Below, one piece after another: positions 7,362 to 12,380 of a stretch of DNA of 12,380 nucleotides; the first letter of the stretch is position 1; every line of letters begins with the position of its first letter. The notes beneath the pieces were generated by a model that did not search any database, was not told the origin of the DNA, and saw only the letters and a list, made by a program, of their open reading frames with translations. The DNA lies in the NCBI GenBank assembly GCA_913049565.1, contig CAJWZG010000059.1:1-12380 (forward strand), in the 5' to 3' direction. The DNA is from an uncultured Gammaproteobacteria bacterium. GTDB lineage: Bacteria; Pseudomonadota; Gammaproteobacteria; Pseudomonadales; Azotimanducaceae_A. Made by a program: the position numbers and the translations under genes.

Positions 7362-8888
7362 TCAATCATCTAGGCTCACCCGAAGAACTTCGTCCACACT
7401 GGTTATGCCCGCGATGACTTTACGTTTGCCATCCTGACTGATACTCGGTGCCAAGCTGCGGGCGTAGCGTGCCAGCTCTTGCTCGCTGGCCCCGTCGTGA
7501 ATCAGTTCGCGCATTTTTTCGTCCAGTGTCACCATTTCATAAATACCTGTGCGCCCAGCAAAACCCGACTGAGAACAGGCGGCGCAACCCTTGGCCTGAT
7601 AGACATTGGCGACATTTTTGCCCAAGTAAGCTAGTTCAGTGGCATTGGCGGGCCTGAGTTCTCGGCATTCGTGGCAAAGCACGCGGACCAAACGTTGGGC
7701 AAGCACACCTATTAAGCTTGAACTAAGCAAAAATGGCTCAACGCCCATATCGATAAGTCGGGTGACCGCACCAATGGCTGTATTGGTGTGCAAGGTCGAC
7801 AGTACAAGGTGCCCGGTCAAGCTGGCCTGAACCGCAATCTCCGCAGTTTCGAGATCGCGAATCTCCCCGACCATCACCACATCGGGATCCTGACGCAATA
7901 TTGCCCTCAGCCCTCGAGCAAATGTCATATCGGCTTTGTTGTTGACCTGAGTCTGGCCAATGCCTGGCAAACTATATTCGATTGGGTCTTCGACGGTGAG
8001 TACGTTCATTGTACTGTCGTTGAGCTCAGCCAGTGATCCATAGAGTGTGGTGGTTTTACCTGAGCCTGTTGGGCCAGTAACCAGAAAAATACCGTGGGGC
8101 TTGCGCACGACGTCCTGCAAAGCCGTTAGGGTGTGCGAGGCTAAACCTAATTTCTCCAGCTTCAATCGACCTGCCTGTTTGTCCAGCAGCCGTAAAACCA
8201 CGCGCTCGCCAAAATTTGCTGGCAGGGTGCTAACGCGAACATCTACTTCTCTGCCGCCGATGCGCAGTGAAATCCGGCCGTCCTGAGGAACCCGTTTCTC
8301 TGCAATATCTAAACGAGCCATCACCTTTATCCGCGATATCAACAACGAAGTCAGCTCACGCCGGGGGCGAACCACCTCGCGCATAACGCCATCAACACGG
8401 AATCGAACCACCAAGGCCTGCTCAAAAGTTTCGATATGAACATCAGACGCGTTTTCGCGAATTGCTTGTGCTAGCAGGGCATTAATCAAGCGGATAATGG
8501 GTGCATCATCTTGCCGCTCTAGCAGATCTTCAGTCTTTGGCAACGCGCTAGCGAGACTCGCCAGATCCATCTCGTCGCCCAAATCTTCAACCATCTGTTT
8601 TGCTTCACCAGAATCTCGGGCATAGGCTGCGCTCAGCAACTCATCGAACTCTTCAGCCGTCACCAATCTTACTGAGGAACTACGGCGTGTGTGACGCCTG
8701 ATTTCCGCGAGCGTCGATAAGCTAGGTTGCGATTTCGCACAAACCTCGAGTATCTGGCTCGCGTCGTTAACCATGAGTACGACGCCGAAGCGTCGGGCAA
8801 AGGCGAACGGTAATTTCGAACGCTGAGCATTCTCGCTATCGGACTCGCCAAGAGGCGCCATTGAATCGTTGGATATAACCTCTGACAT
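7362..8888 (-). CDS. gspE: Type II secretion system ATPase GspE
   Basis: GspE is the cytoplasmic hexameric ATPase that powers pseudopilus assembly through GspL and GspF. From the chosen start it is 508 residues. The N-terminal GspL-binding domain spans about 25-110. The ATPase core has Walker A GPTGSGKTT (272-280), the Asp box TVEDPIEYSLPG (298-309), Walker B ILRQDPDVVMVGEIRD (330-345) and the His box STLHTN (364-369). A zinc-binding tetracysteine motif is intact: Cys405-x2-Cys408 and Cys435-x2-Cys438. I chose the ATG at 8888 because AGGG (8898-8901) lies nine bases upstream; the longer reading begins at a TTG at 8930 with no ribosome-binding site. It is first in the operon, as in the Xanthomonas xps order. 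Confidence 0.97.
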   Translation of the reverse strand: MSEVISNDSMAPLGESDSENAQRSKLPFAFARRFGVVLMVNDASQILEVCAKSQPSLSTLAEIRRHTRRSSSVRLVTAEEFDELLSAAYARDSGEAKQMVEDLGDEMDLASLASALPKTEDLLERQDDAPIIRLINALLAQAIRENASDVHIETFEQALVVRFRVDGVMREVVRPRRELTSLLISRIKVMARLDIAEKRVPQDGRISLRIGGREVDVRVSTLPANFGERVVLRLLDKQAGRLKLEKLGLASHTLTALQDVVRKPHGIFLVTGPTGSGKTTTLYGSLAELNDSTMNVLTVEDPIEYSLPGIGQTQVNNKADMTFARGLRAILRQDPDVVMVGEIRDLETAEIAVQASLTGHLVLSTLHTNTAIGAVTRLIDMGVEPFLLSSSLIGVLAQRLVRVLCHECRELRPANATELAYLGKNVANVYQAKGCAACSQSGFAGRTGIYEMVTLDEKMRELIHDGASEQELARYARSLAPSISQDGKRKVIAGITSVDEVLRVSLDD

Positions 8889-9077
8889 GATCAAAAACCC
8901 TAAAAGATAACCTAATGGTACATCAGTCAAATGGAAAAAAGAGTGTCATGACGAGCGTGCTCTCTAACAAGTTGATGTTTTGTGGCATCGCTTCCGCATC
9001 AGCGGGATGTTTAGTGCTGGCACTCGTGTCCGTGCGCCCATACTATCGGCATCAACGTACTGCGAGGATACAGCCGT
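8889..9077. promoter_or_regulatory. Divergent gspE / pyrB control region
   Basis: This 189-bp region must hold the promoters for the gsp operon (minus) and pyrB (plus). For pyrB a weak sigma70-like pair is possible: CTGGCA (9017-9022) and TACTAT (9041-9046) with an 18-bp spacer, each matching four of six consensus bases. No hairpin followed by a T-run is visible, so there is no sign of E. coli-type pyrBI attenuation. A small plus-strand frame with an ATG at 8948 encodes a hydrophobic 54-residue peptide that overlaps the pyrB start by 35 bp in another frame; it may be chance. No confident gspE promoter was found. Confidence 0.4.
9064..9068 (+). promoter_or_regulatory. Ribosome-binding site deciding the TTG start of pyrB
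   Basis: GAGGA lies nine bases before the TTG at 9078. The frame is closed by a TAG at 9012 and has no ATG between that stop and the TTG. The TTG falls exactly where the conserved PyrB N-terminus (xFxGSHIIS) begins. Confidence 0.75.
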
Positions 9078-10094
9078 TTGAATTTCGTTGGTTCTCATAT
9101 CATCTCCGTTGACCAATTTGATCGATCTGCCGCTGACCGGGTATTCGAAGTTGCCGACAGAATGCAGCCCTACGCCATGCGTCAACGCATCACTCGCGTA
9201 CTGCAAGGCGCTATTCTTTCCAATATGTTCTTCGAACCCAGCACCCGCACGCGGGTATCATTTGGCTCAGCATTTAATTTACTCGGTGGCGAGGTTCGTG
9301 AAACTTCAGAAGCAAAATCCTCGTCCTTAGCCAAGGGAGAATCCCTCTACGACACCGCAAGAGTGCTTTCGGGCTATAGCGACGTGATCGTTATGCGGCA
9401 TCCTGAATCCGGCAGCGTAGCGAAGTTCGCTGAAGCCAGCCGCGTTCCAGTAATTAACGGCGGTGATGGCCCAAACGAACACCCGAGCCAAGCGTTGCTT
9501 GATTTGTACACGATGCGCACCGAAATTGCCGCCCAAGGCCAATCGATTGACGGATTGAGCATCGCTTTAATTGGCGACTTACGCTACGGCCGCGCGGTGC
9601 ACTCTCTGTGCAAACTGTTATGTCTATATGACAACATTCGCTTGCATCTCATTTCCCCTCCAGAACTCGCGCTACCGGCAGACATTGTTGCGCTACTGCA
9701 AGCTGCCGATCACGAGGTGCGGCAGTACAACGATATGGCTGAAGGCATCGGCGGGGTCGACATCCTCTACGTCACTCGAACCCAGGAAGAGCGCTTTCCC
9801 TCTCAGCAGGAGGCCGATCGATATCGGGGTTTGTTTCGCCTCAATCAGGCGATCTATACGCAAAATTGTGAGCCGAATACTGTGATCATGCATCCCCTGC
9901 CCCGCGATTCTCGAGCCAAAGCCCAAGAACTCGACGATGACTTAAATCAAAACCCTAACTTGGCCATTTTTCGGCAAACAGATAACGGCATGTTGGTACG
10001 TATGGCGCTTTTTGCCTTAGTCCTCGATGTCGTCGATGAGGTCGACAACCACGCGCAGCCAGTCACCTGGTTTACTGCCAAGCGACATAACTAG
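9078..10094 (+). CDS. pyrB: Aspartate carbamoyltransferase catalytic subunit
   Basis: PyrB condenses carbamoyl phosphate with L-aspartate to give N-carbamoyl-L-aspartate, the committed step of pyrimidine synthesis, in the cytoplasm. The 338 residues are longer than the 311 of E. coli PyrB and match the long form I recall from Shewanella/Legionella-type bacteria. Carbamoyl-phosphate and active-site motifs are intact: STRTR (55-59), the SSLAKGES loop (82-89), MRHP (106-109), EHPSQ (134-138), GDLRYGR (166-172), TRTQEER (233-239) and HPLPR (272-276). It starts with TTG, supported by a GAGGA site. No pyrI, pyrC or pyrC-like gene follows; it converges on etfA, so it appears monocistronic. Whether it works without a regulatory chain cannot be seen here. 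Confidence 0.96.
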   Translation: MNFVGSHIISVDQFDRSAADRVFEVADRMQPYAMRQRITRVLQGAILSNMFFEPSTRTRVSFGSAFNLLGGEVRETSEAKSSSLAKGESLYDTARVLSGYSDVIVMRHPESGSVAKFAEASRVPVINGGDGPNEHPSQALLDLYTMRTEIAAQGQSIDGLSIALIGDLRYGRAVHSLCKLLCLYDNIRLHLISPPELALPADIVALLQAADHEVRQYNDMAEGIGGVDILYVTRTQEERFPSQQEADRYRGLFRLNQAIYTQNCEPNTVIMHPLPRDSRAKAQELDDDLNQNPNLAIFRQTDNGMLVRMALFALVLDVVDEVDNHAQPVTWFTAKRHN

Positions 10095-10125
10095 TCTGAA
10101 TAGGCTTCTCAATCAAAAAACGGGC

Positions 10126-10153
10126 AAAAAAAGGGCTCAATAGAGCCCTTTTT
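10126..10153. terminator. Bidirectional intrinsic terminator between pyrB and etfA
   Basis: A perfect 6-bp stem, GGGCTC (10133-10138) and GAGCCC (10143-10148), closes a 4-base loop, AATA. It is preceded by seven As and followed by five Ts, so the stem extends by A-T pairs and a U-tract is produced on either strand. It lies 31 bp after pyrB and 23 bp from the etfA stop in a convergent arrangement, so it can end both transcripts. Confidence 0.92.
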
Positions 10154-10176
10154 CAGCGCGGTGCCAAAAATTATCG

Positions 10177-11106
10177 TTAGATCTGTGACTCCAGCTCTGG
10201 CAGCGCGGTAAACAAATCAGCGACTAGGCCATAGTCCGCTACCTGAAATATTGGCGCATCTTCGTCCTTATTGATGGCCACAATCACTTTACTGTCCTTC
10301 ATACCAGCCAAGTGTTGTATTGCACCCGAAATCCCCACAGCAATGTAAAGATCCGGCGCAACGATTTTGCCTGTCTGCCCCACTTGCATGTCGTTTGGAA
10401 CGAAACCTGCATCTACTGCGGCGCGCGATGCGCCAATCGCCGCCCCAAGTTTGTCTGCTATACCGTCTAGCAGGCTAAAGTTTTCGCCGTTTTGCATGCC
10501 TCGGCCTCCTGAGATAATCACGCTTGCAGCCGTTAGCTCAGGGCGCTCAGACTCAGCAATTTCTTGCGAAACGAAACTGGAAACACCAGCATCAGTAACA
10601 TTACCGATGGCTTCGATAGAGGCACTGCCACCAGTTGCCGCAACTGCGTCGTATGCAGTACCACGAACCGTCACCACCTTGACTGCATCCGTAGATTTCA
10701 CCGTTGCGATAGCGTTGCCTGCATAGATCGGACGCTTGAACGTATCAGGGGTTTCTACTGAGACGATATCGGATACCTGCGCAACGCCGAGTTTGGCGGC
10801 AACGCGAGGCATAATGCCCTTACCGTTCGCCGTATGTGGGGCCAAAATATGGCTGTAGGCACCGGCAACCTCAACGATCAGGTCACCGACATTTTCAGCC
10901 AGCTGATTTTCGTAGACCGCGTTGTCAGCGACCAGTACCTTGCTTACTCCAGGTACTGCAGCAACTTGGCTGGCTACCCCATCGACTGAGCTGCCTGCGA
11001 CCAGCACATCGATATCACCACCAATCGCTTGAGCCGCCGCTATAGTGACCAAGGTCGCGCTTTTGTTCTCGCTATTATCGTGTTCTGCAATTATTAATAT
11101 GCTCAT
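10177..11106 (-). CDS. etfA: Electron transfer flavoprotein alpha subunit
   Basis: EtfA carries the FAD of the EtfAB heterodimer, which accepts electrons from acyl-CoA and other flavin dehydrogenases and passes them to ETF-ubiquinone oxidoreductase. At 309 residues it is full length. The N-terminal domain is about 1-190. The C-terminal FAD domain shows the family motifs: SGGRGM (199-204), [10 protein letters not shown] (225-234), [20 protein letters not shown] (242-261, containing the ETF-alpha signature region) and [16 protein letters not shown] (278-293). It overlaps etfB by four bases (ATGA, 11103-11106), so the two subunits are translationally coupled. It ends opposite the shared terminator. 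Confidence 0.97.
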   Translation of the reverse strand: MSILIIAEHDNSENKSATLVTIAAAQAIGGDIDVLVAGSSVDGVASQVAAVPGVSKVLVADNAVYENQLAENVGDLIVEVAGAYSHILAPHTANGKGIMPRVAAKLGVAQVSDIVSVETPDTFKRPIYAGNAIATVKSTDAVKVVTVRGTAYDAVAATGGSASIEAIGNVTDAGVSSFVSQEIAESERPELTAASVIISGGRGMQNGENFSLLDGIADKLGAAIGASRAAVDAGFVPNDMQVGQTGKIVAPDLYIAVGISGAIQHLAGMKDSKVIVAINKDEDAPIFQVADYGLVADLFTALPELESQI

Positions 11107-11855
11107 GAGATCACCTTCGCTTCGTTCTTGAGTTTGTCGACCAATTGCTCGACTGATTCCACCTTGATACCTGCAGCTCGCTCCGCAGGTGCCTCAACTT
11201 TGACTATCTCTACCGTGGGAGTCATGTCTACGCCCAACTCATCTGGAGTCAACACATCCAAGGGTTTCTTTTTGGCTTTCATGATGTTGGGTAGCGATGC
11301 GTAACGTGGTTCGTTCAAACGCAGGTCAGTGGTTACTACAGCAGGTAGTGAAACAGCCAGCGTTTGCATACCGCCGTCGATCTCACGCAGCACTTTAGCT
11401 TTGCCATCAGCTACCGTTACCTCAGAGGCGAACGTGGCTTGAGGCATACCAGTAAGAGCCGCAAACATTTGGCCAGTTTGGCCGTTGTCACCATCAATAC
11501 TCTGCTTGCCGAAGATAATTATCCCGGCTTGCTCACGTTCTTGTACCGCCGCTAGTGCGCGTGCAATCGCCAGCGGCTGCGCATCCGCCTCTGTTTCCAC
11601 TAAAATTGCGCGGTCTGCGCCTAGCGCTAAGCAGGTGCGCAGCTGCTCTTGGCAGGCAGTGCCACCTACTGAAACAGCTATGACCTCTTCAGCGACTCCC
11701 GCCTCCTTCATACGAACGGCTTCTTCAATGCCAATTTCGCAAAAGGGATTTACGGACATCTTCACATTGCTCAGGTCTACGCCAGTATTATCGGGCTTTA
11801 CACGCACTTTGACGTTGTAATCCACCACTCGTTTGACAGGTACAATAACCTTCAT
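11103..11855 (-). CDS. etfB: Electron transfer flavoprotein beta subunit
   Basis: EtfB is the partner subunit that binds a structural AMP and supplies the loop recognised by partner dehydrogenases. The 250-residue length is typical. The N-terminus [19 protein letters not shown] is characteristic. The nucleotide-binding region reads [15 protein letters not shown] (116-130). The ETF-beta signature and recognition loop follow: [20 protein letters not shown] (174-193), then AKKKP (194-198), with Leu188 in the anchor position expected of the loop. The ATG at 11855 has AGAGG (11866-11870) ten bases upstream. It is the first gene of an etfBA operon and is divergent from the ETF-QO gene, a Pseudomonas-like arrangement. 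Confidence 0.97.
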   Translation of the reverse strand: MKVIVPVKRVVDYNVKVRVKPDNTGVDLSNVKMSVNPFCEIGIEEAVRMKEAGVAEEVIAVSVGGTACQEQLRTCLALGADRAILVETEADAQPLAIARALAAVQEREQAGIIIFGKQSIDGDNGQTGQMFAALTGMPQATFASEVTVADGKAKVLREIDGGMQTLAVSLPAVVTTDLRLNEPRYASLPNIMKAKKKPLDVLTPDELGVDMTPTVEIVKVEAPAERAAGIKVESVEQLVDKLKNEAKVIS

Positions 11856-11903
11856 TGAATCGGATCCTCTTTAGTTGGCCCAAATGAACCAGGCTCTACC
11901 CTA

Positions 11904-11925
11904 GTCACCTAGGCATTTAAGTGAC
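11904..11925. promoter_or_regulatory. Near-perfect 22-bp dyad upstream of etfB, candidate operator
   Basis: GTCACCTA (11904-11911) and TAAGTGAC (11918-11925) are inverted copies matching at seven of eight positions, with a 6-bp spacer, GGCATT. The site is 49-70 bp upstream of the etfB ATG, where an operator would overlap the promoter. I do not recognise it as a named regulator's box. Confidence 0.45.
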
Positions 11926-11946
11926 GCCTCGTTTTTTGATCGCGTA

Positions 11947-11958
11947 GGAATGTATTCC
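11947..11958. promoter_or_regulatory. 12-bp dyad upstream of etfB
   Basis: GGAAT and ATTCC form perfect 5-bp inverted arms around GT. It lies 22 bp beyond the larger dyad. It could be a second regulator half-site pair, but is short enough to arise by chance. Confidence 0.3.
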
Positions 11959-12136
11959 GCCAAAATCGAACAAAGCATCTTTTTCTACCCTCATACGCGA
12001 CGACCGGACCCCGTTGAATCACGGTTGAATGTCACGTCTTTGGGTAAGTTCCCGCGACGTTGCTGGCGCTCCAAACCCTTACCTAACATCGAAGTCGGGT
12101 GACGAAAGCATACAAACCGATTAATCTGCCGCCTGC

Positions 12137-12174
12137 ATGCTTAAAGCTCTCCCCAGCAAGTTGGGGCGAAGCAT
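12137..12174 (+). promoter_or_regulatory. Two-stem hairpin in the ETF-QO upstream region
   Basis: The outer stem ATGCTT (12137-12142) pairs with AAGCAT (12169-12174). The inner stem CCCCA (12151-12155) pairs with TGGGG (12162-12166) around a 6-base loop. An internal loop of eight bases on one side and two on the other separates them. No T-run follows, so it is not an intrinsic terminator. It sits 155 bp upstream of the ETF-QO start and would be in the leader RNA only if transcription starts before it. Confidence 0.4.
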
Positions 12175-12217
12175 TGTCCCTATGCCCTCTCTCGAGGTCA
12201 AGAGCTCATGAGACAAG

Positions 12218-12228
12218 GCACCTGGTGC
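12218..12228. promoter_or_regulatory. Short palindrome GCACC-T-GGTGC
   Basis: Perfect 5-bp inverted arms around a single T, about 100 bp upstream of the ETF-QO start. It is a possible protein-binding site on the ETF-QO side of the divergent region. It is short enough to be chance. Confidence 0.25.
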
Positions 12229-12329
12229 AATTCGGTTGAGTCAAACCGTGTTCAAAGTTTCAGTCTGAATCGGGCACTTAAGACCAAGCATGGCTTATGT
12301 TTTTCTAACGATAGAGGGATTTTAGAGCA

Positions 12330-12380
12330 ATGGAACAACACATCGAGCGCGAATCCATGGAATTTGACGTCGTCATTGTC
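12330..12380 (+). CDS. Electron transfer flavoprotein-ubiquinone oxidoreductase, N-terminus only
   Basis: Seventeen codons are present before the window ends: MEQHIERESMEFDVVIV. The ERESMEFDVVIV segment is the characteristic bacterial ETF-QO start leading into the GxGxxG FAD-binding motif, which would lie just past the edge. The enzyme is a membrane-associated FAD and 4Fe-4S protein that oxidises reduced ETF and reduces ubiquinone, so it is the functional partner of the divergent etfBA. The ATG at 12330 has GAGGG (12314-12318) eleven bases upstream; an in-frame ATG at 12357 is the alternative start, but would drop the conserved ERES. The identification rests on a short peptide plus context. 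Confidence 0.8.
   Translation, partial: MEQHIERESMEFDVVIV

Larger units (their letters stand above)
11856..12329. promoter_or_regulatory. Divergent etfB / ETF-QO intergenic region
   Basis: This 474-bp region contains no credible coding frame and must hold both divergent promoters. It carries several short dyads, listed separately, plus a direct repeat GTTGAAT (12013-12019 and 12024-12030) spaced 11 bp start to start, and an inverted repeat CGGTT/AACCG (12233-12237 and 12244-12248). I could not pick out a convincing sigma70 promoter for either gene. The length and dyads suggest regulation by a dimeric repressor or activator, perhaps of fatty-acid or amino-acid breakdown; that is inference. 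Confidence 0.5.

Noticed and set aside
8904..8930. Possible gspE promoter TTGACT / TATCTT on the minus strand
   Set aside because: The spacer is only 15 bp and transcription would begin at about the Shine-Dalgarno sequence, leaving almost no leader.
8889..8930. 14-residue N-terminal extension of GspE from a TTG
   Set aside because: No ribosome-binding site precedes the TTG, while the ATG at 8888 has AGGG at nine bases.

Overview
The window looks like chromosomal DNA from a gammaproteobacterium, probably a marine or environmental heterotroph. Three things support this: a complete run of type II secretion (T2SS) core genes, a long-form PyrB resembling those I recall from Shewanella/Legionella-type bacteria, and an etfBA pair divergent from an electron-transfer-flavoprotein dehydrogenase gene, as in Pseudomonas. 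The genus cannot be fixed from sequence alone.

Layout. Positions 14-123 hold a degenerate tandem array of a 10-bp unit (best copies GATTCTCAAT) running to the left edge. Then, on the minus strand, comes a 200-residue multi-pass membrane protein I do not recognise (255-857). A 450-bp gene-poor stretch follows. From 8888 down to 1308 lies a compact minus-strand operon, gspE-F-G-H-I-J-K-L-M. It encodes the secretion ATPase, the inner-membrane platform (F, L, M), the major pseudopilin G and minor pseudopilins H, I, J, K. Several genes overlap by 1-14 bp. The secretin (gspD), gspC and gspN are absent, as is a prepilin peptidase, so the machine must be completed from elsewhere in the genome.

Divergent from gspE is pyrB (9078-10094, plus), aspartate carbamoyltransferase, with a TTG start. 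It converges on etfA, and a symmetric hairpin at 10126-10153 probably terminates both transcripts. etfB and etfA (minus, ATGA overlap) encode the two subunits of electron-transfer flavoprotein. A 474-bp intergenic region rich in dyads separates etfB from the first 17 codons of ETF-ubiquinone oxidoreductase (plus, cut by the window end). Together these pass electrons from acyl-CoA and related dehydrogenases to the quinone pool.

Most of the window is ordinary housekeeping and secretion sequence. I do not see a new multi-gene system. The points most worth a second look are the helically periodic decamer array, the isolated gspE-M cluster lacking C/D/N, the unknown membrane protein next to it, and the structured etfB/ETF-QO intergenic region.
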